Shown piece by piece: positions 12,396 to 21,504 of a stretch of DNA of 41,029 nucleotides. The stretch's first letter is position 1. Each line of letters opens with the position of its first letter. The position numbers were made by a program, and so were the translations under genes. The stretch spans positions 1 to 41,029 of IMG/VR virus record IMGVR_UViG_3300020171_000011. One strand, written 5' to 3'. Under the pieces are notes generated by a model. That model was not told the DNA's origin and ran no database searches. It saw only the letters and a program-made list of their open reading frames with translations. This DNA is from a virus.

Positions 12396-13844
12396 TTATG
12401 TGAAATATAATCCGAGTCCGACGCATTTGGCCGTGCTTGCGTTCTCCGACACAGTAACTGTTATTGTGCTTCCTGCAGCTATCGGCGTATATTCTGTCTC
12501 GCGAGTCACGGGTTCTGTAGAAATTTGATTATCGAAGCTCACAGTCAGGCTGATGTTCGGAAGATCTTCTCCGACTGGTTTTAAGTAAAGTCGCGTCACA
12601 TTTGAAGACACAGTGATTGTTCGTGTCTTTGCGGTTCCGGTGCTTGTCGTTATCAATACGCCGTTGCTTATTGTGATTCCGGATAATGTCGGGAAGTCTG
12701 TCGAATTCGCGCCCAAGAATATAACATTTTTAAGCCCATAGGGATTGTCTGATATGATCTGATTCTTCGTCCGGTTCAGATTATCCATTAAAAACGATGC
12801 GATCCCTTCTGTCCTTCGGCCTTTCTCCTGAAAGAATACATAAGTGCTTATCCCTTTCTGTCCGAATTCATGTATGTATTCAGTCACATATTCCTCCTCC
12901 TGAATGTTGTAGTCCGGGTTAAAGACATATATGCTGTCTCCTGGTTGAAGTGTCGACATGATGCTGCACTTGGCTTCTCCTTTGAATTCGTCAGTCTGTA
13001 GAGTATTCAGCACGCTTTGCGCCTTTGTATGCAGGGTGCTCCAATCTGAGATGTTAGTATCCTGTCTTATGAGTTCCAAGTCTCCAGTTCCTGCTGTGGC
13101 GGTAAGTGGTACGCCGTTTATTGATGCGCCGATAATCGTGACTTTATTGTATGTGTCTGTTCGATCCTTAGTCCATTTAAATGTTCGTGGAAGAAGATTT
13201 CCGCCGTGTACTATAGCATCTACAGTGTTATATACCGCGCCTTTCTCGAAGAATTGCCATGACTTTGTGAAGTCGCAATTGAATGTGTAGTTCTCCTCTG
13301 TCTCTCCGACAAGGTCTTTAAGGCATTCGAGAAGCGGTTTATTCTGCCATGTCGGTGTTATTAAATACCCTGTATTTGTGACAATACCATTTCCGCGCGC
13401 GTATCCTGCCTGCACGGTAGATGTCGCGGTATGGCCTAAAGGCACGAGATAATCTGTGATTAAATCCACGAATACCTGTCCTGCGTCCGTCGGTGTAGTG
13501 TACACTTTACTCACCATCTTTTTGAGCGCGTCTCCGGCATAATCCAGGGCAGTTATGTTTATTGCCGGGAATGGCATCGAGTCCAGAGATGGCGCTTGTA
13601 TCTTTCCTTCAAATATCTGAGTCGTTCCTGAAGCATAGTCGGCATATATCTTTATGACGTCTCCGACATTAAATGTTGTGCTATACGCGCCAGACTGGTT
13701 AAGGATCATAACTTCTGCGAATCCGGCTGATGTTGTCGCGTATCCGTGCACTTTACAACTCATAACCTTTGATTTATATTCAGTTCCTGCAATTGTGACG
13801 CTCGTAGCCAGCCTTGTAGATGCCGGAGGCGACCACATAAACAT
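12396..13844 (-). CDS. Tail hub / baseplate protein (gpD/gp27-like), 482 aa
   Basis: N-terminal half follows the pattern of phage late-control D and tail hub proteins: a first barrel (VTIAGTEYKSKVMSCKVH, GDVIKIYADY...IFEGKI), then DAGQVFVDLITDYL and PLLECLKDLVGET, then a second barrel with NKVTIIGASING and PGDSIYVFNP. The C-terminal 120 residues (ITISNGVLITTSTGTAKTRTITV..., GLGLYF) look like a beta-sandwich that could carry decoration or carbohydrate-binding. It would close the tail tip. Located at the end of the tail module as expected. Confidence 0.7.
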   Translation of the reverse strand: MFMWSPPASTRLATSVTIAGTEYKSKVMSCKVHGYATTSAGFAEVMILNQSGAYSTTFNVGDVIKIYADYASGTTQIFEGKIQAPSLDSMPFPAINITALDYAGDALKKMVSKVYTTPTDAGQVFVDLITDYLVPLGHTATSTVQAGYARGNGIVTNTGYLITPTWQNKPLLECLKDLVGETEENYTFNCDFTKSWQFFEKGAVYNTVDAIVHGGNLLPRTFKWTKDRTDTYNKVTIIGASINGVPLTATAGTGDLELIRQDTNISDWSTLHTKAQSVLNTLQTDEFKGEAKCSIMSTLQPGDSIYVFNPDYNIQEEEYVTEYIHEFGQKGISTYVFFQEKGRRTEGIASFLMDNLNRTKNQIISDNPYGLKNVIFLGANSTDFPTLSGITISNGVLITTSTGTAKTRTITVSSNVTRLYLKPVGEDLPNISLTVSFDNQISTEPVTRETEYTPIAAGSTITVTVSENASTAKCVGLGLYFT

Positions 13845-13863
13845 TCTTTCCTGGCGTATAACC

Positions 13864-14295
13864 CTACAAATCTCCCCCTTTTTTATTCATAGTACTTATC
13901 TGTTTAAGCCGTCCATCTTTCGTCATATGACATCTCCTACATAACCATTCATAATCATTTATATCGCGCATATATTTTCCACTAATATTTGCTAAATCTC
14001 TTGGCGGAACTTTTTTACAAAATTCACAAAAGTATGGTTTTGGTTTTCGCCTTTGTATCCAAGCGTGTAACCCATTCATACCAACATATTTTCCAGCCCA
14101 ATTTCCATTCGATTCGCCACTATTTGCCAGACCTATTTTATCTTTGGTTTCTTGAGATTTTTTACGTCCTATTGAAGCATCCCCTATTTTTTTAAGCGTT
14201 TCCTTTGAAAATACATCCGATTTCCCTTTACTCCAAGGAATATTTCCTTTTTTAAATCCCAATTTTGTTCCGTCTTTTCTATATCCTGTAGGCAT
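13864..14295 (-). CDS. HNH endonuclease with NUMOD3-type repeats (homing-like), 143 aa
   Basis: Residues 1-75 contain GKSDVFSKETLKKIGDASIGRKKSQETKDKIGLAN, repeated NUMOD3-like DNA-binding motifs. Residues about 88-130 form an HNH/zinc finger: YFCEFCKK, then DLANISG, NDYEWLCRRCHMTKDGR. Free-standing enzymes like this nick DNA at phage genes and spread by repair. It is inserted between two tail genes and has its own TATA box with no Shine-Dalgarno, unlike its neighbours, which supports late acquisition. Confidence 0.8.
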   Translation of the reverse strand: MPTGYRKDGTKLGFKKGNIPWSKGKSDVFSKETLKKIGDASIGRKKSQETKDKIGLANSGESNGNWAGKYVGMNGLHAWIQRRKPKPYFCEFCKKVPPRDLANISGKYMRDINDYEWLCRRCHMTKDGRLKQISTMNKKGGDL

Positions 14296-14315
14296 ACACT
14301 TTTTTTAGTTTAAAT

Positions 14316-14327
14316 GTTTATATATCT
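14316..14327 (-). promoter_or_regulatory. TATA box (AGATATATAAAC) of the HNH gene, class A
   Basis: Third copy of the 12-mer also seen at 4865 and 6117. Centre about 26 bases before the ATG at 14295; overlaps the last codon of the giant gene upstream. Confidence 0.6.
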
Positions 14328-17300
14328 ATATGCAATTAACACATTTCGATTCGTATGTGATATATGGCCTTGACTGCTGAGGGCAGCTTGCGTTCTTATC
14401 CCAGAATAGCCAAAGTCCTTGATTTCCACTGCAGAAGTTATATATAAATGGTGTATGCGCAGTTGTGAATAATGAACCATTCGCTTTGTTGCTCGTATTT
14501 GATATTGTGAGGTTCATGCACGGATTCAGCGACGTGTTTGTGTACAGCAATATATTCATGCATTGTTCTCGCGCGCCATAGGAGAAATTAACCGCAGGGA
14601 TTGTTGTCGTCTGGCCGTATGGAGTTATATTCTGCGTCTGGTTCAGCTTCGCGATGAATATCGGCTCCTTTGTCTTTGCCGCGAATACTTTCGAATAATT
14701 GCTCCATATCAATTTGACAGTTTTTGTCATATTATTACTTGCATCAGCCCATCCTGTAAATGTATAATTATAATCTGTCATTGCGCTTATTGCAAGACTA
14801 TAGGTATTCAATATTCCCCAGTTGTCTGCTGTGTATTTTATAGGGACTTGAATATCTGAATTCATTATATCAATGTACAGGTCATATACGTTAGCCCACG
14901 TATAACCAACACCAATACCACCTGGAACATACATCCTTATTTTTGAAGAATCTCCATCCCAATAATTTATAGAAGAGGTATCATTTGAAAAATATGTTAA
15001 ATTAATATCTCCATTCAAACTATAAAGCACATCCCACGTTAAACTTGAATAGTTATATATTTCTACATAAAATATTCTTCCACCATCATTTTGTGTTTCA
15101 CTGAAACTATAATATATTTTTGAAGGTCGTGTTTTAAATGTAAAGTTATATGTTATTCCTCTTTCAACTACTGCATAGGTTGTAGTATCGCCTTTATTTC
15201 TATCAGTTATATTTTCAGAACCATTTGTTTGCGAATTAGGTCTAATCATGGTGATATAATTATTCAAAACACTCACATTCAAATTAATCGGGTTTATCGA
15301 GAAGTTTCCTACTAAGTTGCTTAAAGCCATAGTTCCTGCTGTCTGGCTTGTTGCAACTATCGGTATTGAAACAGAGTTATTAACACAATGACTTGAAATG
15401 TAAGTGTTCATTGCATTCAATCCAGTTAATCCTATTGTGATATTGTTGTTAGGTATTGTACTACCACTTATTGAAGCATCAATCACTCCATCATTTGCAA
15501 CGTCAAAAGTGATATTACTTATTGAGTTCGTATAATCAACATTAACTCCACTTATTGTAACATTTCCACGTTTTGTCGTCTTCATCGTATATGGAACAGG
15601 ACAGGGGTCTTGAGCGCAAGTGCTTAAATAACTATTCATATTTGTCGAGCTTAAATTAACCTTTAAGGATACTGAACTATTCAATTCAGGAAGGTATTGA
15701 TAATTAAGTATTGTTCCGTTATACCAGATTGTTGTGTTTGTTGCGTTATGTATGTTATATTGATTTAATCCAGAAAACGAAGTGCATTTTTCAAATGCTC
15801 CAATTCCGCTGCAAGCATTGCAGCATGGTTCTGTTCCTCCTGCAGTGTATGTCGAGGTTACCCAAATATTTTCAAAAGGCTGTATTCCCGATATTGTTGC
15901 TGCACATTCCCAAGGACCATAACCGCTCCCCCAATTTAAAGGTACTGTTGTACTACAACTTCCTTTAACTCCCGATGTTCCTACTAATGTATTAGTTAAT
16001 GTTCCCGCGGGCAGAGAGCAACCATATTCACAATAAAGAACACTTCCTGTAAGTGTTACAGTTCCGCTTCCATAATAATTAGACGCAGTTGTTTTATAAG
16101 CACTTCCTTCAATATAATTGTATCCGCTATATCCTCCGCTTAATGTTCCGTTTGATTCATAGTAAGATGTTCCAGTTAAAGTTATATTAGCTGGTTCTGA
16201 AAAAACTGTTGAACTTTTCGGAATATATAGCTTAAACGTATTGCTTGAATTTTCTGTTGAAAAGACAAGCGATTCTTGAGCTAAACCATCTACTTTGTTT
16301 AAATTCTGTGTTCCAATTCCACCGCTTACATTCCAACTAAGTGGATTTGCTTGTGAATTACAAGGTGCTTGAATATAAGTCACGTTTGTTCCGCCTCTGC
16401 TAAATAATAGACTCTTTGTCAAAGTATTTGTCTTAAATCTATTTGTTATTGCATACGTGTCTTGCAGTGTCATGTAAGGTAGCCAGTAATCCTTAATATT
16501 ATCATTTCCGATGTCTATTGAAAGATTAAATGAATATAAATCAGTATAATTTAGAGTAACCCACGCTTCATAAATATTAAAGTTTGGTGAACTTGTAGGG
16601 CAGAAAAGCCTATATTTCAGTTTTAAAATACCATTGTTAAAATAATTTGTACCATATGTTTGGTTTTTATTTATTATCGCAGGCGTTGCTGGTATCGTCC
16701 ATGTTCCACCAGTTATTTCTTCGTAATTTCCAGAACTTGTATTATACGCATAAAAATTCATATTGCCAGTGTATCCACTTCCGCAACCCACGTAAACAGA
16801 AACATTAAAGTAATTTGTTACTAATCCTGATAAATAATTAACATCTTGTGTGAAATTAACATCAGCATTATCAGCAGTTCCTACACCATATGTAGTTATG
16901 TCTTTGTCAAAAATATTAGCTCCATTCGTTATTCTTCCTGTTGAATTAGTCCATGTGTATGTTGTAGCATTATCGTATTTAGAAACAGAAAATCCTCTTA
17001 AATACATATTTCCACCCAATAAATCAGTAACTGTATATATCGTAACTCCGCTCATATTATTTGTAGTATGGTTTTGAGAGGTTTCCGTATTATTGAATTG
17101 ATTAATTACTGCTGTTGATGTATTCCAAAGATAAGTAGCGCAATTTGTTCCATTTATTATCGGATTTGTAAAACTTGGATGTGTTGTATTTATAAAAACG
17201 GTCGTACCAGCAACATCAGCGCATCCAGTAATATTTATTGGGTCTCCAAGTTCATAGAATCTATCTGCGCTTGTTCCATTTAGATAAAGTGTAATATTTA

Positions 17301-19206
17301 ATGGTTGAAATTCCACATCTCCTATCGTTACTGTCGGCGGGGTTGCCATGTATTGTTTAACTATAAGATTTTCAACTTGCGTATATGTCGGATAAGCATT
17401 TGTTGAACGACCTGCAATTAAAGCAAGGACTGGTGTACTGCCAGAAGTTCCGTTAATCCATGAGACCCAATTCTGTGTGGTTGTGTTTCTATACCATGAT
17501 TGGTATGTTGTGCCTATTTTTACGAGCTTGAAATATCTGACATTAAGTGTCACATCACTAATCATGTTTGTTATAATATCCGCTGTTCCGTTTGACCCTG
17601 CAATCTGATTCAATATTGAAACGCCGTGTCCGTCAGACTGTGCGCCGCTTATTAGAGTATAATTGCTTGAGGCGTTCATAAGTCCGATACCGCCTTGCCC
17701 CATAGCAGCACCTACTGTATTGTTTATTGTACTTTTATATTCTACTGAAAAGTTGGTTGTAGGAGACCATTTTGCTTGATGCTGAGAACCCAATTGTGCG
17801 AATGTTGCCCATGTGCCTGTTGTTGCATCAGTTACCCTAAAATAATTATTTACGGAATAAGTAATTGTGTTTACGGCATTAATAGTCCATTTATTCGTAT
17901 CTAAACTTGTCCCTGCGAAATCGTCAAAGAATGGAAATGTCGTTATTCCGTTGCTTGTATTCACTGCGCTTGGGTTGCCGTACCACATATTCATCAGCGT
18001 TTGATTTGTTTTAACCCAGACGCCGAACCATGACGCTTGCGTATTATTTTCTATCCAATAATAAAGCACTGTTGAATTGTCATCGTAAGTAAAACGAACA
18101 TCCTGTCCTGTGCTATTCATATTTGTCGTATTTGTTATGTTTATGAACACCTGATAATCGACCATTGCCGAACTGTTGCCTGTTAATGTAATTGGCCTAA
18201 CATACAACCATGATGAGTTCCACCACGCCCATTTATCCTGCTTAAATTTTATATCCGATATTGTTATTTCAGGAATCCAGTCTATTGAGATTTCCTTTCC
18301 AGCATCCCAAGTTCCTTTAATCATTATATTCTTGCACTCATTTGGTTTTACCTTCTTTGCTGTAGATGGAAGCAGTTCATACTCTATAACAGTTTCTGTT
18401 ATTGTTCTTATTTCATTCCATTCTGTTTTATAGCTGTCATTCACAAAATAAATACTATCATTCTTCGTTACATAATGTCCTGTTGGCAGAGATATTATTT
18501 TAAAATAATAATCAGTTATATTTCTTGTTATATTCTTTATAGTGCCTATAGAAACTTCAAAAGTATTAAAATCGCCCTTTACTTTATTAAATAAAAAATT
18601 AATCTTATTCTTATCATAATCAATATCGTAAGTGGCAGGATTGCAGTATTTAAAAATTGCCTCTCCGCCTGTTAAATCTGCTCTGTTATAAATCAATTCG
18701 GGAATGAAATCATCTGTTGAGTATCCTTCCCATTTCGGGTCTATAAAGGAATCATTATTAAATAAACTCTTCTCTCCAAAAGCCCATTCTACTGTATCAT
18801 TTATGTTATTCTTATAGCCAATAAATCTCAGGCTGTATTTCTGACCATTTGAGAACTTTATAGCATATTTAACATCTTTTGTATATGTCTTGCTTAAATC
18901 AATAGTTCGCCATCCTGTCCCCCAGCTTCTCTGCATTATTATTTCTTTCATTAGATGTTCCGGCGCAACATTAAATGCCCAAGTGGCATCATTTGTGGGA
19001 TATATATAAATGTCTTTATTTGCCGTGAAATTAAGAAACGCATAACATGGTTCTTGAATTGTTCCAGCGCATTTCATATCTCCAGAATATCCTGTTATAG
19101 TTATGTCCCCTGTATTTGAAAGATAGATGAATATACTGAAAATCAGCGCTATTCCTGTAATGCCTAATTTCTTTATATTTGTATCATATATTCGTTTGTA
19201 AGCCAT
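14326..19206 (-). CDS. Giant membrane-anchored surface protein with DUF2341 domain (about 1,626 aa)
   Basis: Begins MAYKRIYDTNIKKLGITGIALIFSIFIYLSNTG, one N-terminal membrane segment, then about 1,600 extracytoplasmic residues rich in Asn, Thr and Ser with dozens of NxS/T sequons. A DUF2341 domain lies near 330-440 (WWNSSWLYVRPITLTG to YGNPSAVNTSNG), directly followed by FFDDFAGTSLDTNKW, a lectin-like LamG lead-in. The rest is repetitive beta-sandwich-like sequence; cysteines cluster at about 1030-1100 and the extreme C-terminus. In tailed viruses this position holds the tail fibre or adhesin, so receptor binding is likely, but an N-terminal membrane anchor is unusual for a virion protein. 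Start at 19206 preferred for its GGGAGTGA site; 19236 (ATGA overlap) is the alternative. Confidence 0.7.
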   Translation of the reverse strand: MAYKRIYDTNIKKLGITGIALIFSIFIYLSNTGDITITGYSGDMKCAGTIQEPCYAFLNFTANKDIYIYPTNDATWAFNVAPEHLMKEIIMQRSWGTGWRTIDLSKTYTKDVKYAIKFSNGQKYSLRFIGYKNNINDTVEWAFGEKSLFNNDSFIDPKWEGYSTDDFIPELIYNRADLTGGEAIFKYCNPATYDIDYDKNKINFLFNKVKGDFNTFEVSIGTIKNITRNITDYYFKIISLPTGHYVTKNDSIYFVNDSYKTEWNEIRTITETVIEYELLPSTAKKVKPNECKNIMIKGTWDAGKEISIDWIPEITISDIKFKQDKWAWWNSSWLYVRPITLTGNSSAMVDYQVFINITNTTNMNSTGQDVRFTYDDNSTVLYYWIENNTQASWFGVWVKTNQTLMNMWYGNPSAVNTSNGITTFPFFDDFAGTSLDTNKWTINAVNTITYSVNNYFRVTDATTGTWATFAQLGSQHQAKWSPTTNFSVEYKSTINNTVGAAMGQGGIGLMNASSNYTLISGAQSDGHGVSILNQIAGSNGTADIITNMISDVTLNVRYFKLVKIGTTYQSWYRNTTTQNWVSWINGTSGSTPVLALIAGRSTNAYPTYTQVENLIVKQYMATPPTVTIGDVEFQPLNITLYLNGTSADRFYELGDPINITGCADVAGTTVFINTTHPSFTNPIINGTNCATYLWNTSTAVINQFNNTETSQNHTTNNMSGVTIYTVTDLLGGNMYLRGFSVSKYDNATTYTWTNSTGRITNGANIFDKDITTYGVGTADNADVNFTQDVNYLSGLVTNYFNVSVYVGCGSGYTGNMNFYAYNTSSGNYEEITGGTWTIPATPAIINKNQTYGTNYFNNGILKLKYRLFCPTSSPNFNIYEAWVTLNYTDLYSFNLSIDIGNDNIKDYWLPYMTLQDTYAITNRFKTNTLTKSLLFSRGGTNVTYIQAPCNSQANPLSWNVSGGIGTQNLNKVDGLAQESLVFSTENSSNTFKLYIPKSSTVFSEPANITLTGTSYYESNGTLSGGYSGYNYIEGSAYKTTASNYYGSGTVTLTGSVLYCEYGCSLPAGTLTNTLVGTSGVKGSCSTTVPLNWGSGYGPWECAATISGIQPFENIWVTSTYTAGGTEPCCNACSGIGAFEKCTSFSGLNQYNIHNATNTTIWYNGTILNYQYLPELNSSVSLKVNLSSTNMNSYLSTCAQDPCPVPYTMKTTKRGNVTISGVNVDYTNSISNITFDVANDGVIDASISGSTIPNNNITIGLTGLNAMNTYISSHCVNNSVSIPIVATSQTAGTMALSNLVGNFSINPINLNVSVLNNYITMIRPNSQTNGSENITDRNKGDTTTYAVVERGITYNFTFKTRPSKIYYSFSETQNDGGRIFYVEIYNYSSLTWDVLYSLNGDINLTYFSNDTSSINYWDGDSSKIRMYVPGGIGVGYTWANVYDLYIDIMNSDIQVPIKYTADNWGILNTYSLAISAMTDYNYTFTGWADASNNMTKTVKLIWSNYSKVFAAKTKEPIFIAKLNQTQNITPYGQTTTIPAVNFSYGAREQCMNILLYTNTSLNPCMNLTISNTSNKANGSLFTTAHTPFIYNFCSGNQGLWLFWDKNASCPQQSRPYITYESKCVNCI

Positions 19207-19232
19207 CAGATATTCACTCCCGCCATAATTGT

Positions 19233-19631
19233 TCATGTACTCTCCACTACATCCAATATATATTCCGCGGTATTTCCGATATCTCCCTGCGACCAGTGGT
19301 ATGCGAAGTGCATCACTTTGACATTAAAGTTTCCGTCCGGGTAGTATTCTGCAACTGCAGCGTCCTGAAACATCTGCAAATGCAGCACGACAGTTCCCTG
19401 GTTTCCATTCTGCAGCAAGTCTATTTGTGCGATAAGAGTCATGAGTGCAGCTTGTGTATCTGCCACCAGTTCACCTGTGATTGTGAACTTGCGCGTGACG
19501 CCAGAATAATCCAGCGCTATAACTCCGCCCGTCCCGGACATTGGGAATGCCATAACCGTAAGGTCCGATCCAACGTCTGAATCTATTGACTGTATGCTTC
19601 CGAGGGAGTATGTATTTATTGTGTCCGCCAT
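19233..19631 (-). CDS. Distal tail-like protein (132 aa)
   Basis: MADTINTYSLGSIQSIDSDVG... with VTRKFTITGELVADTQAALMTLIAQIDLL, a beta-sheet plus helix pattern typical of distal tail (Dit N-terminal) or similar tail-tube-fold proteins, ending NTAEYILDVVE. Placed directly after the tape measure gene, where Dit is encoded in siphoviruses. Function assigned mainly by order and pattern. Confidence 0.6.
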   Translation of the reverse strand: MADTINTYSLGSIQSIDSDVGSDLTVMAFPMSGTGGVIALDYSGVTRKFTITGELVADTQAALMTLIAQIDLLQNGNQGTVVLHLQMFQDAAVAEYYPDGNFNVKVMHFAYHWSQGDIGNTAEYILDVVEST

Positions 19632-19637
19632 ATATAT

Positions 19638-20828
19638 CTACCTTCCTGCCGCGCGCATCTCAGAGCGTATCATACTAGTGATTTCGCGCTTCATATAATC
19701 AATGTCGCTTCTATCCCTGAATTGATTGCCACGGATATTAAGCGTGAGATTGATTGATTTTGAGGTTCCGCCAGCCATATTCTGAGGGTTCTTTGTTGCG
19801 AAGATATAATCTGCCGGATCGGTTTTGATATGTTGGCCTGTCGGTGTAATCACAAAATCTCCGCCACCTTCCTTTGTTGTGGTCTTTCCGCCGCCGAATA
19901 CATTTCCGAGCTGTGTCTTAATCCATGCCCACAGCTTTGATGCAAGGTCGAGTCCCCACGTCCATGTATCTTTTATGTTTGTCCAAATCCATGTTCCGAA
20001 AGAACCCACTACTTTTAAACCATCAACGAACTTATCCCAAATCCATGTTCCGAAAGAACCCACTACTTTTAAACCATCAACGAACTTATCCCAAATCCAT
20101 GTTCCGAAATTAGCAACGTCTTTGAGGCCAGCGACTATCAGATTCCAGATCCAAGAACCTACTTTATCGAGGAATTTAAAAGCTGGTGATATGATGTTAT
20201 CCCATATCCATTTACCAACACCTAATAACGCATTAAATGCCGGAACAATTGTATTATCCCATAGCCATTTTCCTATACCTTTGAGCGCATCAAAAACAGA
20301 AATTATTCCTTTCCAAAGCACACCCCCCGCCCATTTTAGAATATCTGCCGCTACACCCGCCAAAAGAGTTCCGATATCCTTTAATCCACCAAATATATCA
20401 CCCGACATTATTTTTTCAATACCCTTCATTAGCCCCATCATTACGGGTTGCAAAATTTTCATAAATAATCCGAAGGCCACCATGATTGGTTTGAGAATTG
20501 GTATTAATGGCATAAATAACAGCATGAGCACAGACTTAAACATCTTCATCACAGCGGATATGATCGGAATGTCTGCCAAAAGGTTCATTAACCCCATCAC
20601 CCCTCCAGCGATAAGTCCGAGCGCGACTCCGGTTGCTGTTGTTCCTCCACCTCCTTCTTTCCCCCCTCCTGCAGCGACTGGCGAGAATTTATCAAGACCT
20701 AATGCGCGCACAGTGTTCTTAAGGCTGCTTTCTATGCGCTTTGCGAATGATTGCGCTGCCTGCTCGGAATCCTTTCTGAGCTTGTCTCCTTTGACATTAA
20801 AATCGATTCCGATTGTTGTTTCAAGCAT
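19638..20828 (-). CDS. Tail tape measure protein (396 aa)
   Basis: Follows the chaperone pair by a TAAATG junction, the standard place for the tape measure. N-terminal charged helix, then Gly-rich GGGKEGGGGTTATG and a long hydrophobic block (about 75-145) with several membrane-like helices for genome ejection; then a run of W-I/L-W repeats (GKWLWDN, GKWIWDN, GSWIWN, GTWIWDK) and a conserved-looking C-terminal NLTLNIRGNQF..REI domain. At 396 residues it is short, predicting a short tail (roughly 60 nm at 1.5 angstrom per residue). Two repeats are exact copies, see the tandem duplication. Confidence 0.85.
   Translation of the reverse strand: MLETTIGIDFNVKGDKLRKDSEQAAQSFAKRIESSLKNTVRALGLDKFSPVAAGGGKEGGGGTTATGVALGLIAGGVMGLMNLLADIPIISAVMKMFKSVLMLLFMPLIPILKPIMVAFGLFMKILQPVMMGLMKGIEKIMSGDIFGGLKDIGTLLAGVAADILKWAGGVLWKGIISVFDALKGIGKWLWDNTIVPAFNALLGVGKWIWDNIISPAFKFLDKVGSWIWNLIVAGLKDVANFGTWIWDKFVDGLKVVGSFGTWIWDKFVDGLKVVGSFGTWIWTNIKDTWTWGLDLASKLWAWIKTQLGNVFGGGKTTTKEGGGDFVITPTGQHIKTDPADYIFATKNPQNMAGGTSKSINLTLNIRGNQFRDRSDIDYMKREITSMIRSEMRAAGR
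19985..20108. repeat. 54-bp exact tandem duplication inside the tape measure gene
   Basis: 19985-20038 and 20039-20092 are identical and a third copy starts at 20093 but diverges after 16 bases. The unit encodes the 18-residue WIWDKFVDGLKVVGSFGT. In-frame and fresh, so it changes tape length by 18 residues per copy. Confidence 0.95.
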
Positions 20829-21427
20829 TTATTTCGCCTCTTGCATTAGCGGACATTGCGGTTTTGTCTTCTCAATCCATTTCGGGAGCATTATAAGGAA
20901 TTCATCCACGCGGTATTTATCCATTGCATCGGTTTGCTCCGGCGTGTAGTGGAAGTAATATGCGAATAGGAAGTACACGAATTCGATATCCAGTTCCTCG
21001 TCAGTCACAAGGAATCCGCGCAGTTTATTCCCTATCCTTGCTTTTTTTTTTCATCCAAATTGTTCAATTCTATGTATGTCAAGAACAGCGTATCTCCGAC
21101 TTCAACCGGGAGCTGCGCGATGTTCTCAATTGTAAGCGGATACGGTTCTGTGATGAATTCGTTCTTTTCTGTTAAATATGATGTCTTGGAGAGTGTGCAG
21201 GATACCACGGATTTGTGTATTCCGAGCTCCATTGCGTCCGGGACCATGTCCTTTGCTTCTCGCATAACCGGTTGCGCGCCTTCTTTCGGCATTCTCATTC
21301 CGGATGCTTCCAGCTTCAGTCTGTTCATCTCTCCGAATCCCAACCGTTTAAGAACCACGGTTCCTTTGAGATCCAGCTTTTCGTTTCCTTCTCCTTCAGA
21401 GTAATTAATTTCTACAGTCTTCTGCAT
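20829..21427 (-). CDS. Tail assembly chaperone, long -1 frameshift product (gpGT-like)
   Basis: If ribosomes slip back one base on A AAA AAG (21047-21041), the 131-residue protein loses its short end (QG-stop) and continues KARIGNKLRGFLVTDEEL... for about 69 residues to a TAA at 20829-20831, one base before the tape measure ATG. The downstream frame has no start codon of its own near its 5' end and codes a plausible domain with ELDIEFVYFLFAYYFHYTPEQ and DEFLIMLPKWIEK. This is the arrangement of lambda G/GT and most siphophages, where the long form bridges tape measure and tail tube protein. Confidence 0.8.
21032..21427 (-). CDS. Tail assembly chaperone, short form (gpG-like, 131 aa)
   Basis: MQKTVEINYSEGEGNEKLDLKGTVVLKRLGFGEMNRLKLEA: an N-terminal beta-rich portion followed by helices, ending LDEKKKQG. 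Located between the major tail protein region and the tape measure. GAGGTAATGTAA precedes the ATG. Such proteins coat the tape measure during tail tube assembly and are absent from the virion. Confidence 0.8.
   Translation of the reverse strand: MQKTVEINYSEGEGNEKLDLKGTVVLKRLGFGEMNRLKLEASGMRMPKEGAQPVMREAKDMVPDAMELGIHKSVVSCTLSKTSYLTEKNEFITEPYPLTIENIAQLPVEVGDTLFLTYIELNNLDEKKKQG
21041..21047 (-). promoter_or_regulatory. Slippery heptamer A AAA AAG for -1 frameshifting
   Basis: Part of a run of ten A followed by G on the minus strand (21051-21041). In the upstream frame it reads GAA AAA AAA AAG; shifting by -1 gives AAA AAA AAA GCA and opens the downstream frame. A TAG in the original frame follows after two codons (CAA GGA). 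Polymerase slippage on the A-run is an alternative way to the same product. Confidence 0.8.
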
Positions 21428-21504
21428 TTACATTACCTCTTTGGGCTCTTGCCCAGTTCAATATTATCCGCGTATTCTTTGTCGTAGTTCCGCGCCAGTG
21501 CTTA

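Noticed and set aside
19825-20949. 374-codon plus-strand ORF
   Set aside because: Antisense shadow of the tape measure gene; it crosses the chaperone extension and has no homology pattern or promoter.
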